DNA of 64,000 bases from Benzoatithermus sp963720725 (GCA_963720725.1 CAVRGN010000003.1:1054001-1118000), one strand, 5' to 3'. Counted from the first letter of the stretch, positions 34,266-44,098 are shown. Made by a program: numbers and translations. Notes: generated from the letters alone by a model not told the origin.

Positions 34266-35087
34266 CTAGCTCAGGAGCCGCAGCAGGTTCTGCGGCATCT
34301 GGTTGGCCTGGGCGAGCATGGCGATGCTGGCCTGCATCACCACCTGCTTGGAGGAATAGTTGGCCATCTCGGCCGCCACGTCGACGTCCATCAAGGTCGA
34401 GCGCGCCGAATCGATGTTCTCGACCGAGGTGGCGAGATTGGCGCTGACGAAGTCGAAGCGCGACATCTGGGCGCCGAGCGTCGAGCGCGCCGACAGCACG
34501 TCGTTGATCGCGGTGTCGATCGCGGTGCCGGCGGTCTGCGCGTTGGCGATGGTGTCGATCGTGCTCGCGTTCAGGGACAGGCCGGTCGAGCTCATGTCCT
34601 GGGTGATGTCGACGGTGATGACGTCGGTGGCACCGTCGGTACCGACGGCGAAATCGGCACTGAACGCGCCGTCCAGCAATGCGGTGCCGTTGAACTTGGT
34701 CTGGGTCGAGATGTCGTCCAGCTGGGTCGCCAGCTGGCTGAACTCGCTGTCGAGATAGCCGCGCTCGGTGTCGCTGATCGAGCCGGACACCGCCTGGGTC
34801 GCCAGCGCCTTCATGCGGATCAGGATGTCGGACACCTGCTGGGCAGCGCCGTCGGCGACTTGGAGGACGCTCTGTCCCTGGCTGGCATTGACCTGCGCCT
34901 GCTTCAGCGCGGCGACGTCGGCCTTGAGCTTGGTGCCGACCGCGAGCGAGGCGGCGTCGTCGGAGGCGCGCACGATGCGCGAGCCGGAGGACAGCTTGGC
35001 GAGCGAGCGCGAGGCCTCCATGTCGTTGATCCGCAGGTAGCGGTGGGCGGTGGCGGCCGAGGTGTTGGTGGCGACGGAAAGGGACAT
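34266..35087 (-). CDS. Flagellin (copy 1)
   Basis: 273 residues. N-terminal D0/D1 (ATNTSAATAHRYL, SGSRIVRASDDAASLAVG) and C-terminal D1/D0 (ENIDSARSTLMDVDVAAEMA, ANQMPQNLLRLL) are complete; the variable centre is short, as in many alphaproteobacteria. About four-fifths identical to the next flagellin. AAGGAT precedes the ATG. It is the filament subunit. Confidence 0.95.
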   Translation of the reverse strand: MSLSVATNTSAATAHRYLRINDMEASRSLAKLSSGSRIVRASDDAASLAVGTKLKADVAALKQAQVNASQGQSVLQVADGAAQQVSDILIRMKALATQAVSGSISDTERGYLDSEFSQLATQLDDISTQTKFNGTALLDGAFSADFAVGTDGATDVITVDITQDMSSTGLSLNASTIDTIANAQTAGTAIDTAINDVLSARSTLGAQMSRFDFVSANLATSVENIDSARSTLMDVDVAAEMANYSSKQVVMQASIAMLAQANQMPQNLLRLLS

Positions 35088-35268
35088 GATCGAGATCCTT
35101 CTACCTGAAGCCGGAGCCGCACCGGCGGCCCCGCAGCGGCCCGGCTACCTGCCGGCCGGCGCCCCAAAAGGGTGCGCGACGGCCATTGTGCGGTGAAGAT
35201 CTCAACAGTTCGTAAAGCTGGCGGGGATCGGCGGGCGATCGGCGCAGGTGCGTATCCCAGTAGGGACG

Positions 35269-36090
35269 TTAGCCAAGCAGCTTCAGAAGGTTCTGCGGCA
35301 TCTGGTTGGCCTGGGCGAGCATGGCGACGCTGGCCTGCATCACCACTTGCTTGGAGGAATAGTTGGCCATCTCGGCCGCCACGTCGACGTCGAGCAGGGT
35401 CGAGCGCGCTGCGTCGATGTTCTCGACCGAGGTGGCGAGATTGGCGCTGACGAAGTCGAAGCGGGACATCTGCGCACCCAGCGTCGCACGGGCCGAGAGC
35501 AGGAGATCGATCGCAGCGTCCACGGCCGTGCCGGCGGTCTGGGCGTTGACCACCGTGTCGACGGTGCTGGCGGCGAGCGAGAAGCCGGCGGCACTCACGT
35601 CCTGGGCGATGGTGACGTTGATCACGTCGTTGGTGGCGTCGGTGCCGACGGCGAAGTCGAGCGCGAAGCTCCCGTCGAGCAAGGCGGTGCCGTTGAACTT
35701 GGTCTGGGTCGAGATGTCGTCCAGCTGCGTCGCCAGCTGGCCGAACTCGCTGTCGAGATAGCCGCGCTCGGTGTCGCTGATCGAGCCGGTGACCGCCTGG
35801 GTCGCCAGCGCCTTCATGCGGATCAGGATGTCGGAGACCTGCTGCAGGGCACCGTCGGCCACCTGCAGCACGCTGCTGCCGTGGCTGGCATTGACCTGGG
35901 CCTGGCGCAGCGCGTTGACGTCGGCCTTGAGCTTGGTGCCGACGGCCAGCGAGGCGGCATCGTCGGACGCCCGAACGATGCGCGAGCCCGAGGACAGCTT
36001 GGCCAGCGACCTGGACGCCTCCATGTCGTTGGCCTTGAGATAGCGGTGCGCGGTGGCCGCCGACGTGTTGGTCGCAACCGAGAGCGCCAT
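35269..36090 (-). CDS. Flagellin (copy 2)
   Basis: 273 residues, the same length as copy 1, and differing mainly in the central region and at scattered sites. D0/D1 motifs are intact (KANDMEASRSLAKLSSGSR, ENIDAARSTLLDVDVAAEMA, NQMPQNLLKLLG). The upstream 180 bases contain an AT-rich stretch (TTAACCATTTTTAGC on the minus strand, 36165-36187) that may be part of a sigma-28-type promoter; this match is weak. Confidence 0.95.
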   Translation of the reverse strand: MALSVATNTSAATAHRYLKANDMEASRSLAKLSSGSRIVRASDDAASLAVGTKLKADVNALRQAQVNASHGSSVLQVADGALQQVSDILIRMKALATQAVTGSISDTERGYLDSEFGQLATQLDDISTQTKFNGTALLDGSFALDFAVGTDATNDVINVTIAQDVSAAGFSLAASTVDTVVNAQTAGTAVDAAIDLLLSARATLGAQMSRFDFVSANLATSVENIDAARSTLLDVDVAAEMANYSSKQVVMQASVAMLAQANQMPQNLLKLLG

Positions 36091-36270
36091 GTCCCATACT
36101 CCACCTGCGATGCGGCCGCGACCCGTCCCGGCCGTGCGCCTGCTCGAACGGCAGAGCTATCAGGGAATACGCTAAAAATGGTTAACGGCCGCGCGCAGCG
36201 CCGACAGGGCTTGACGAGAGGCATTCCGGTCACGCCGGCCGGCCGCGCCCGGCGCCGACATGGCGACGGC

Positions 36271-36606
36271 TCAATACAGCCGGCCGCCATCGGGCACCGG
36301 CCGCTCGACGGCCATCAGCACCACCTCGCCGGCGGCATCGGGAAAGCCCAGGACGAGGACCTCGGAGACCGACTTCGCGATCTGGCGCGGCGGGAAGTTG
36401 ACCACGGCGGCCACCTGCCGACCGACCAGATCCTCCGCGCGATAGTTGGCCACCAGCTGCGCCGAACTCTTCTTGCGGCCGATCTCGGGGCCGAAATCGA
36501 CCAGGAGGCGGTAGGCCGGCTTACGGGCACCCTCGTTGGGTGCCGCCTCCACGACGGTGCCGACCCGGATGTCGACCTTGAGGAAGTCCTCGATGCCGAT
36601 CACCAT
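36271..36606 (-). CDS. csaA: CsaA-type tRNA-binding domain protein
   Basis: 111 residues from ATG at 36606. It is a single OB-fold tRNA-binding domain: FLKVDIRVGTVVEAAPNEGARKPAY (in part), LLVDFGPEIGRKKSSAQL, RQVAAVVNFPPRQIA, EVLVLGF. It has normal length for CsaA, a protein with chaperone-like and tRNA-binding activity. Confidence 0.92.
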   Translation of the reverse strand: MVIGIEDFLKVDIRVGTVVEAAPNEGARKPAYRLLVDFGPEIGRKKSSAQLVANYRAEDLVGRQVAAVVNFPPRQIAKSVSEVLVLGFPDAAGEVVLMAVERPVPDGGRLY

Positions 36607-36644
36607 ATGCGCCCCGCTCCTCCACTTCCGGCAGAGCGCGCCGC

Positions 36645-37128
36645 TTAGGCCGGCGATGCGGTGGCGGTCAACCTCGGTTCTGGCGCGGTCCGCGCTTCGG
36701 CGGACGGGTCGCCGGTCGCGGTCAGCAGCTCGACCAGGCGCGACGATGCCGCCATCGCGCGCTCCATCTGATGCAGCGCCAGGACCCAGGTGAGTTCCAG
36801 CCGCCGGCCCGGGTCGGATTCGCAGGCCAGCGCCTGCCCGGTGGCGAGCAACTCGCCGCCCGCCTCCGTGCAATAGGCCAGCTGCTCCTGGGCCAGCAAC
36901 GCGATGCGCCGGTTCCAGTCGTCGCAGCGACGGGACGCCAGGGTCAGCGCGTCCGGCCAGGCAAAGGTCGGGCCGTCCTCGTCCGGCGTCGGCGGCGCCG
37001 CACTCCTAGACGGCGCCGACCGGGCGACAGTCTCGTCGCCCGCGGCTGCGCGCGCGACCGGTAGCGTCGCCATTGACGAAAGCGGGTGGCGCCGCCTCGT
37101 CCAGCCGGTCGATGGCGCTGTCCTGCAT
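36645..37128 (-). CDS. Phasin-like hypothetical protein, possible frameshift near its start
   Basis: The open frame from ATG 37073 gives 142 residues with a helical core (DWNRRIALLAQEQLAYCTEA, ALHQMERAMAASSRLVELL) resembling phasins, the granule-associated proteins of polyhydroxyalkanoate. That ATG has no ribosome-binding site. ATG 37128 has AGGAGG 4 bases upstream and opens MQDSAIDRLDEAAPPAFVNG, but in another frame that stops at 37006. A single extra base within about 37020-37080 would join them. Alternatively the first frame is a coupled leader peptide. Function assignment is tentative. Confidence 0.6.
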
Positions 37129-37234
37129 CGGTACCTCCTGTCGACGGCATGAAAGCCGAAAGGCGGTACCGTAGGTTGAAAGAACCTGGCACTCCAGGAG
37201 AAAATCGATCAATCAAAACTGGGTTATCGCCACT

Positions 37235-37846
37235 TCACGCAGTGGCTTGGCTCCTCGCCGCTCGCGGGCAGAGGCGGCTGAAGCCTGCGAACCAGCGCGC
37301 GGCGGTCTCGGCCTGCTGCAGCCGCCGGTCGAGTTCGGCCAGGGTGCGGGCCATGTCGGGTGTGTCGTCGTCCAGCCAGACGCGAAAGGCGCGCAGATAC
37401 ACGGCCGCCGTCACCCGCTGCGCGGCCTTGGTCATGGCCGGGCCGTCCTCGGTCGCGGCGGCGTCGACCAGGCGGCCGCTCAGCCGGTCGAGATTGCACA
37501 GCGCGCTGGCGAGCAGGGCCGGGTCGCGACCGGCCCTGCTCGCCAGCATGCGCAAACCACCCTTGTAGGGCGCCATCGCGTCCAACCGGCGCATGATCAG
37601 CTCGAAGACCCGCTCGCGTGGGCTCATCCCGTCCAGATCGGCGAGATCGACCGCCAGCATCTCGGCATCGAGGCGCCGGCCGAGCACGCGCAGCAGGGCC
37701 GCACGATCCGGGATCACCGCATAGACCTCGGGCAGACCGGTTTCCGCGCGCCGCGCCAGTTCGGCGAAGGAGAAGCGGTCCCAGCCGCGTTCCACCAGGA
37801 GATCGAAGGCCAGTCGGACCAGATCCGCCCCGTTGCTTGCAGCCAT
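37235..37846 (-). CDS. TetR-family transcriptional regulator
   Basis: 203 residues from ATG at 37846 with GGAGGA upstream. The N-terminal helix-turn-helix is at about residues 20-50 (LVERGWDRFSFAELARRAETG, LPEVYAVIPDRAALL). The helical C-terminal domain (MAPYKGGLRMLASRAGRDPALL) resembles those of COQ9-like and TetR proteins. Its targets and ligand are unknown. Confidence 0.75.
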   Translation of the reverse strand: MAASNGADLVRLAFDLLVERGWDRFSFAELARRAETGLPEVYAVIPDRAALLRVLGRRLDAEMLAVDLADLDGMSPRERVFELIMRRLDAMAPYKGGLRMLASRAGRDPALLASALCNLDRLSGRLVDAAATEDGPAMTKAAQRVTAAVYLRAFRVWLDDDTPDMARTLAELDRRLQQAETAARWFAGFSRLCPRAARSQATA

Positions 37847-37889
37847 CAGGCATCCTCCACGGCGACAGTTGGATGAGCGGCCCGCCGCC

Positions 37890-38711
37890 TCACGCCAGCT
37901 CGCGCGATCGCTTGGCCGCCGCGGCTACCGCGCGCTCCAGAAGCGGCCCCAGCCCGTCCTGCCCCATCAGCACCTTGAGGGCGGCCGCAGTGGTACCGCC
38001 GGGACTGGTGACGTTGACGCGCAGCTGGGCGGCGCTGTCCGGCGCCCGAAAAGCGAGCTCGCCAGCACCGACCACCGTCGCCCGCGCCAGCTGCATCGCC
38101 AGCACCTCGGGCAGCCCTGCCCGCGCGCCCGCCACGGCCAGCATCTCGATCAGGTGGAAGACATAGGCCGGGCCGCTCCCGGAAACAGCGGTCACCGCGT
38201 GCATCAGCTCTTCGTCCTCCACCCAGTGCGTTTCGCCGACGGCCCCCATCAACCGCTCCGCCAGCTCCTTCTGGGTAGGCCCGGCGGTGGCATTGGCGCA
38301 CAGCACGGTGGCACCGCGCCCGACCGCGGCCGGCGTGTTCGGCATCGTCCGCACCACCGCTCGGTCCCGTCCCAGGAACTGCTCGAACAGGGCGATCGGC
38401 TTTCCCGCGGCGATGGAGATTACCAGCGTGTCGGCGGCCAGGAGCGGAGCGTAGGCCGGCAGCGCGGCGTCCATCATCTGCGGCTTGACCGCGAGCAGCA
38501 GGGCGGCGGGCGCCATCGCCGGGGGGAGCCCGGCAGGATCGGCGAACGTCGCGACACCGTGGCTGCGGGCAAGCTTGGCGCGGCGCTCGGCATCGGGTTC
38601 GACCACGAGCACGGCCGCAGCCGGCACGTCCTGGGCGAGCCAGCCGGCGAGCAGCGCCTCGCCCATCTTGCCGCCGCCGACCAACAGCAGCGGCCGGGCG
38701 GCAGTGAGCAT
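37890..38711 (-). CDS. proC: Pyrroline-5-carboxylate reductase
   Basis: 273 residues from ATG at 38711; start and the upstream stop share one base (TGATG). The Rossmann motif LLVGGGKMGEALLAGWL, VRTMPNTPAAVGRG, and the signature VTAVSGSGPAYVFHLIE followed by VTSPGGTTAAALKVL are clear. It makes proline from pyrroline-5-carboxylate with NAD(P)H. Confidence 0.95.
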   Translation of the reverse strand: MLTAARPLLLVGGGKMGEALLAGWLAQDVPAAAVLVVEPDAERRAKLARSHGVATFADPAGLPPAMAPAALLLAVKPQMMDAALPAYAPLLAADTLVISIAAGKPIALFEQFLGRDRAVVRTMPNTPAAVGRGATVLCANATAGPTQKELAERLMGAVGETHWVEDEELMHAVTAVSGSGPAYVFHLIEMLAVAGARAGLPEVLAMQLARATVVGAGELAFRAPDSAAQLRVNVTSPGGTTAAALKVLMGQDGLGPLLERAVAAAAKRSRELA

Positions 38712-39220
38712 CAGGCTTCGCCTTCGGTCTCGAGCAGTGCGGCGGTGATCGCCTCGGCCGGGTCCTTGCCGCCCCAGATCACGAACTGGAACGCCGGGTA
38801 GAAGCGCTCGCATTCGGAAACCGCGATGTCGACCAGGTCCTCGATCAGCTCGGCATTGGCGGCGATACCCTCGCGGAACAGGACGGCATGGCGGAACACC
38901 GGCAACCCTTCCTCCGACCACAGGTCGAAATGGCCCAGCCACAGCTTCTCGTTGCCCATCGCGAGCAGGGCATAGACCGGCGTGCGCTTCTTGGCCGGCA
39001 CCTTCATGTCCAGGGCACAGGAGAGATGCATGACCCCGAGCTCGGGATGCCACGCGAACCAGAGCTTGTAGTGACACCACTGGCCCGCGATCTCGGCCGC
39101 GAGCTCTTCGTCGGTCTGCCGGTGGAACGGCCAATCATTGGCGACGGCGAGCTTCTCCACCAGGTCGAGCGGGTTGGCCGAGGTCTCTTCGTCGTGGATA
39201 TCGGGGTGCAGCGAGGACAC
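38711..39220 (-). CDS. YbjN domain-containing protein
   Basis: 169 residues. Shows the alphaproteobacterial YbjN pattern: NPLDLVEKLAVANDWPFHRQ, MHLSCALDMKVP, LLAMGNEKLWLGHFDLWSEEG, VFRHAVLFREG. It resembles type III secretion chaperone folds; its role is unknown but it is commonly next to proC in this class. It is translationally coupled to proC. Confidence 0.9.
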   Translation of the reverse strand: MSSLHPDIHDEETSANPLDLVEKLAVANDWPFHRQTDEELAAEIAGQWCHYKLWFAWHPELGVMHLSCALDMKVPAKKRTPVYALLAMGNEKLWLGHFDLWSEEGLPVFRHAVLFREGIAANAELIEDLVDIAVSECERFYPAFQFVIWGGKDPAEAITAALLETEGEA

Positions 39221-39368
39221 GCTTGGGCACTCCTTGCGAGTGGCAGAGCCGGGTTGCGCACCCGGGCTCAGGTGGTCCCCTGTGGCGCCGGAGCCGGCAG
39301 TCCGGCTCCGACTCGACGTCGCGAGCCTAGAAAAAGCCGGCGGACTTTACAAGCGCAGGGGCCAACCC

Positions 39369-39698
39369 TCAGGCGTTCTGGGGCTTGTCGGAATCACCCG
39401 TCTTGCGGGAACGGCGTGGCTTGGCAGGTGCAACTCCGGACTTGCCGCCCATGGCCACCAGTTGCGCTTCGAGGTCCGCGACCTTGGCCGCCAGCTCGTC
39501 CTGGCCGTCGCGCGCCTTGGCTGCCATGGTCCGAACCGCCTCGAACTCCTCGCGGGTCACCAGGTCGAGGTCGGCCGCCATGCGCTCGACGCGCTCGCGC
39601 ACCCGAGTCTCGATTTCCTCGCGCAGGCCGCTCAAGGTGTTGAAGGCCCCGCTCGCGACACGGGCCAGATCGTCGAAAAGGCGGTTGCTGGTCTGCAT
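39369..39698 (-). CDS. UbiK/BMFP-family accessory protein
   Basis: 109 residues from ATG at 39698. NRLFDDLARVASGAFNTLSG and a coiled-coil (REEFEAVRTMAAKARDGQDELAAKVADLEAQL, residues 49-80) define the UbiK/membrane fusogenic BMFP family. It helps aerobic ubiquinone synthesis in proteobacteria. A Lys/Arg-rich tail follows. It is divergent from lgt. Confidence 0.85.
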   Translation of the reverse strand: MQTSNRLFDDLARVASGAFNTLSGLREEIETRVRERVERMAADLDLVTREEFEAVRTMAAKARDGQDELAAKVADLEAQLVAMGGKSGVAPAKPRRSRKTGDSDKPQNA

Positions 39699-39850
39699 GG
39701 GAACTCCTCGCGAGCGGCAGCAAGTTTGCATCCGCTGATATGGGTCGGTGCCCGAAACGGCGCAAGCCGGACCGCCGCTGTTGCCCGGAGGCCGCACCTT
39801 GCCTATGACCTCGCCCGTCCGCGCCGCCATGGCAGCCGAGGTGAAACAGC

Positions 39851-40657
39851 TTGCCCCTGTTCGCGATCCCGTTCCCGGCCATCGACCCGGTTCTGATCTC
39901 GATCGGCCCGTTCGCGATCCGATGGTACGCCCTGGCCTACATCGCCGGCATCGTTCTGGGCTGGCGCCTCGTCCGCCGTCTGGTGCAGCGGCCAGGGTGG
40001 GCGCTGACGCCGGAGGCGGTCGACGACCTCGTGTTCTACGTCACGCTGGGCGTGATCCTGGGCGGCCGGATCGGCTACATCCTGTTCTACCAGCCCGATC
40101 ACTATCTCTCCCACCCTGCCGACATGCTGGCCGTATGGCGCGGTGGGATGTCGTTCCACGGCGGCCTGCTCGGCGTGCTGGTGGCGACCTTCCTGTTCGC
40201 GCGCAGCCGCGGGCTCGCCTTCTTCGAGGTCACGGACGCGCTGGCCATTGCAACTCCGATCGGCCTCTGCCTCGGGCGGCTCGCCAATTTCATCAATGCC
40301 GAGCTGTGGGGCCGCGTCACCGACCTGCCCTGGGGCGTCGTCTTTCCCACCGGCGGTCCGCAGCCGCGCCATCCGAGCCAGCTCTACGAGGCGGCGCTGG
40401 AGGGGCTGGTCCTGTTTGCGGTGATGCTGTGGTTCGCACGCCGCCCCTACGGTCCCGCCACGCGCGGCCTGCTCAGCGGCGTGTTCCTGATCGGCTACGC
40501 GCTCGCCCGGATCACGGCGGAATTCTTCCGTCAGCCCGACGTGCAGATCGGCTTCCTCGCCGGCGGGACGACCATGGGCCAGCTACTGTCGCTGCCCATG
40601 CTCGCCTTCGGCATCTTCCTGGTGTTGCGCGCCCGAGGTGGCGAGGCCCGAAGGTGA
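39851..40657 (+). CDS. lgt: Prolipoprotein diacylglyceryl transferase
   Basis: 268 residues if it starts at TTG 39851 (GAGGTGAAA 4 bases upstream); the expected first residues are LFAIPFPAIDPVLI. Seven membrane helices, the essential His in MSFHGGLLGVL, and the Lgt signature GLCLGRLANFINAELWGR with the essential Arg are present. It adds diacylglycerol to lipobox Cys of prolipoproteins, such as the one at 30.2 kb. It overlaps midA as GTGA. Confidence 0.95.
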   Translation: MPLFAIPFPAIDPVLISIGPFAIRWYALAYIAGIVLGWRLVRRLVQRPGWALTPEAVDDLVFYVTLGVILGGRIGYILFYQPDHYLSHPADMLAVWRGGMSFHGGLLGVLVATFLFARSRGLAFFEVTDALAIATPIGLCLGRLANFINAELWGRVTDLPWGVVFPTGGPQPRHPSQLYEAALEGLVLFAVMLWFARRPYGPATRGLLSGVFLIGYALARITAEFFRQPDVQIGFLAGGTTMGQLLSLPMLAFGIFLVLRARGGEARR

Positions 40658-41764
40658 GCGGGATCGAGGACCGCCTGCGCCGGCTGATCCTCGAGCACGG
40701 GCCGATCTCGGTGGCGCGCTACATGGCTTTGGCCCTGGCAGACCCGACCGGAGGCTACTATCCCCGCCGTGATCCCCTGGGTGCTGGCGGCGACTTCGTG
40801 ACCGCACCCGAGGTCAGCCAACTCTTCGGCGAGCTTGTCGGGTTGGTTCTGGTCCAGCACTGGCTCGACCTCGGCCGCCCGGCGCCGGTGGCGTTGGCGG
40901 AACTCGGTCCTGGACGCGGTACGCTCATGGCCGACGCGCTGCGCGCGGCACGAGGTGGTACCTGCGTTCGCCGCCGCCCTCACCGTCCATCTGGTCGAGG
41001 CCAGCCCGGTTCTGCGGGAGCGACAGGCGGCCGCACTGCCGGGTCAGACGGTCCATTGGCATGACGAGATCGCCGGATTGCCCACTGCGCCGCCGCTGCT
41101 GCTGGTTGCCAACGAGTTCCTGGACGCGCTGCCGGTGCGTCAGTTCGTCCGCCGCGCCGGCCGTTGGCGCGAGCGAATGGTGGGCGTCGACGCTGCCGGT
41201 GCTTTCCGCTTCGTGCTCGACCCGCGGCCGACTCCGTTCCCGCAGGTCGGCGACGCCGCCGGCGGAGAGCCGCCGGACGACACGCTGCTCGAGCTCGGTC
41301 CTGCGCGCGAGGCGCTGGCCGAAGCGGTCGCCGCCCGGCTGGTCGGGCAGGGCGGTATGGCGCTGCTGATCGACTACGGCTCGGACGCCGCGACCCCTGA
41401 GGGCGACACCTTCCGCGCCGTCAGCCGCCATGCCGCGGCCGATCCGCTGCAGGCACCGGGAGAGGTCGACCTGTCCGCGCACGTCGATTTCCGCGCCGTG
41501 GCGGCACGAGCCGCCGGCGCCGGTGCCGTGGTTTACGGCCCGATCACCCAGGGCGAGTTTCTCGGCCGGCTCGGCATCGTCACGCGCCTCGCGGCGCTGC
41601 TGCGGCACGCCGAGCCGGCTCAGGCTGCGGCCCTGGAGAGCGGCTGCGCCCGGCTGGTGGGGGACGACGCCATGGGCCGGCTGTTCAAGGTCCTGGCCCT
41701 GACCGCACCGGGCTCGCCGGCTCCGGCCGGCTTCATGGAGACGGAGCGACGGCGATGCGCCTGA
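40654..41764 (+). pseudogene. MidA/NDUFAF7-type SAM-dependent methyltransferase, frameshifted
   Basis: Starts at GTG 40654, overlapping lgt. N-terminal RYMALALADPTGGYYPRRDPLG and DFVTAPEVSQLFGELVG plus LAELGPGRGTLMAD (SAM-binding) are in one frame; HLVEASPVLRERQ, LLVANEFLDALPVRQF, LLIDYGSD and ITQGEFLGRLGI are in the next. One extra base within 40951-40957 explains the break (AARGVPAF when removed), giving about 369 residues. NDUFAF7 homologues methylate an Arg of respiratory complex I subunit NDUFS2. It overlaps pgeF by 10 bases, as is common in this class. Confidence 0.9.
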
Positions 41765-42520
41765 ACGCCGATGCGTTGGACGGCATGCGGGGGGTGCGGC
41801 ATGGCTTCTTCGGCCGCCGCGGCGGGGTCAGCGAGGGTAATTGGAGCTCGCTGAATGTAGGACTGCGCAGCGGCGACCGGCCGGATCGGATCGCCGCCAA
41901 CCGGGCCCGGATCGCGATGGCGCTGGACATGCCGTGCGAACGGCTGGTGACCGCTCGGCAGGTGCATGGCGATGTCGCCCTGCCGGTGACCGCGCCCTGG
42001 TCTCCGGAGTCCGCACCCGAGGCCGATGCCCTGGTTACCGACCGCCCGGGCCTGCTCCTGGGCGTGCTCGCCGCCGACTGCGGCCCGGTCCTGTTCGCCG
42101 AGCCGGAGGCAGGGGTGATCGGTGCTGCCCATGCCGGGTGGAAGGGAGCTCTGGGCGGCGTCCTGGAGGCGACGCTGGCCGCCATGGTTGGACTTGGTGC
42201 CGCGCCCGGACGGATCACGGCCGTTCTGGGTCCGTGCATCGGCCAGGCTTCCTACGAGGTCGGCCCCGAGTTCGTCGCCCGCTTCACCGACGCTTCGCCG
42301 GACAATGTCCGCTATTTCGCGCCGGACGGCGACAAGGCCCGCTTCGACCTGAAGGGCTACATCGCCGGCCGGCTGCGAGAGGGCCGGTATCGGCCGTGTC
42401 GCCGTGCTGCCGCACGATACCTGCGCGGACGAGGATGGGTTCTTCAGCTATCGTCGGACAACGCTGCGGCGGGAGGAGAGGTTCGGCCTGCAGCTCTCGG
42501 CCATCGCGCTGGAAGGCTAG
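41755..42520 (+). pseudogene. pgeF: Peptidoglycan editing factor PgeF (laccase-domain polyphenol oxidase family), frameshifted near the 3' end
   Basis: ATG at 41755. VRHGFFGRRGGVSEG, LVTARQVHGDV, LLGVLAADCGPVLFAEP, AAHAGWKGALGG and VLGPCIGQASYEVG carry the metal-binding His and Cys residues. After FDLKGYIAGRLRE the frame shifts: one extra G in the GGG at 42381-42383. Beyond it the correct tail (VAVLPHDTCADEDGFFSYRR, ending IALEG, stop at 42518) is present. Repaired length is about 254 residues. PgeF hydrolyses misincorporated L-Ser from peptidoglycan precursors. Confidence 0.92.
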
Positions 42521-42541
42521 CGGGCTGCAGGGAGGGAGCTG

Positions 42542-44098
42542 ATGGCGCGACGAGCAGCAGCAAAGGCACCGATCAACTCCGTGCAGCGCCCGCTCGAACT
42601 CGACGCTGACCGTGCGGTCCACGGCGAGCGTCGCCCCTATGCCATTGTCGACATCGGCTCGAACTCCGTCCGGCTCGTCGTCTACGACGAACTCGGCCGT
42701 GCACCCTTGCCGCGCTTCAACGAGAAATCGATGTGCCGGCTGGGCGAGGGTCTGGCCGAAACCGGACAGATCGCGCCCGAGAATTTCCGTCGCACCGTCG
42801 AGGCCGTGCGGCGCTTTCGCGCCATCGCCGACGCCATGGGCGTCACGCGGCTCGACGCCACCGCCACCGAAGCGGTGCGGCGCGCCGGCAACGGCCCCGA
42901 CTTGGTCGACGCGATCGCCCGCGAGGCGGGGCTGGAGATCCGCGTCCTGAGCGGCGCCGAGGAGGCCCACTTCGCGGCTCAAGGCGTGATCTCGGGTCTG
43001 TTCCGGCCGGTGGGACTGGTGGGCGACATGGGCGGCGGCAGCCTCGAGGTCGCCGAGGCGCTGGACGATCGGGTCGGCGACCGCTGGGTCAGCTTGCCCC
43101 TCGGCGCGCTGCCCGTGCAGTCCCTGCTGAAGCAGGGTGGCTCGGCGGCCAAGGACCGGATCGACACGCTCCTGCGCGAGGGACTGCCGCCGGTGTTGAC
43201 CGAGCCGGTCTTCTACGCCGTGGGCGGCGGGTTCCGCGCGCTCGCCAAGGCGCATCTGTGCGCCGTGTCCGCGCCGGTGCGGGTGGTCCACGCCTACACC
43301 GTGCGGGCCGACGTCATCCGCGGCTTCGCCAAGAAGGTCTGGCACACCGCCGCCGAGAAGCTGGCGGCGATGCCAGGCGTGGCCACCCGGCGCGCCGTGA
43401 CCCTGCCGGCCGCCGCCATCGTGCTCGACCGGGTGATCAAGCATCTCGGCCCGGAGCGCGTGGTGTTCTCGGCACTGGGCCTGCGCGAGGGCTGGCTCTA
43501 TGCCCAGCTGCCGCAGTCGGAGCGCTATCTGGATCCGCTGGTCGAGGGGGCGCAGCTGTTCGGGCTGCCGCTTGCGCGCTTCCCGGGCTTCGCGGCGGCG
43601 CTCGGCCGCTGGACCGACGGACTGTTCCCGGGCGAGGTGCCGGCCGACCGGCGCTTGCGGCTCGCCGTCTGTGCCGTTTCGGACATTGCCTGGCGGGATC
43701 ATCCGGATGTTCGGGCGGAGGAGAGCTTCCGCCGTCTGCTCCAGTTCCCGTTCATCGGCATCGACCATGCCGAGCGGGTGTTCGTGGCCCTGGCGATCCA
43801 CGCCCGCTATGCCGGCGGTGCGGACTCGCGCTGGCTGGAACCGGCGGTCTCGCTGCTCTCGCCCAGCCTGCGGCGCCGGGCGATGATCCTGGGCCGCACC
43901 CTGTTGCTCGGCTATCGGTTCTCGGGCGGCGTGCCCGAGATCCTGGCGGGAGCGCGGCTGCACATCGATACCGACATCGTTCGCCTCGAGGTCGGCAGCG
44001 CCGGCCGCGTGCCCGACAGCGAGGTAGTCGGCGACCGGCTGCGCCTTTTGGCCTCGGCCATCGGCGTCCGGCGCACGGAGATCGTCGAGGCGGGCTAG
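42542..44098 (+). CDS. ppx: Ppx/GppA family exopolyphosphatase
   Basis: 518 residues from ATG at 42542. The ASKHA-fold phosphate motifs are AIVDIGSNSVRLVVYDE (residues 34-50) and VGDMGGGSLEVAE (about 160-172), with SGAEEAHFAA between. The C-terminal half is a helical HD-like region. It hydrolyses polyphosphate, or pppGpp in GppA. Which of the two cannot be decided here. Confidence 0.9.
   Translation: MARRAAAKAPINSVQRPLELDADRAVHGERRPYAIVDIGSNSVRLVVYDELGRAPLPRFNEKSMCRLGEGLAETGQIAPENFRRTVEAVRRFRAIADAMGVTRLDATATEAVRRAGNGPDLVDAIAREAGLEIRVLSGAEEAHFAAQGVISGLFRPVGLVGDMGGGSLEVAEALDDRVGDRWVSLPLGALPVQSLLKQGGSAAKDRIDTLLREGLPPVLTEPVFYAVGGGFRALAKAHLCAVSAPVRVVHAYTVRADVIRGFAKKVWHTAAEKLAAMPGVATRRAVTLPAAAIVLDRVIKHLGPERVVFSALGLREGWLYAQLPQSERYLDPLVEGAQLFGLPLARFPGFAAALGRWTDGLFPGEVPADRRLRLAVCAVSDIAWRDHPDVRAEESFRRLLQFPFIGIDHAERVFVALAIHARYAGGADSRWLEPAVSLLSPSLRRRAMILGRTLLLGYRFSGGVPEILAGARLHIDTDIVRLEVGSAGRVPDSEVVGDRLRLLASAIGVRRTEIVEAG

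Noticed and set aside
37006..37212. Separate 68-residue gene
   Set aside because: Only the part from ATG 37128 has a ribosome-binding site, and it is better explained as the start of the phasin-like gene or a leader.
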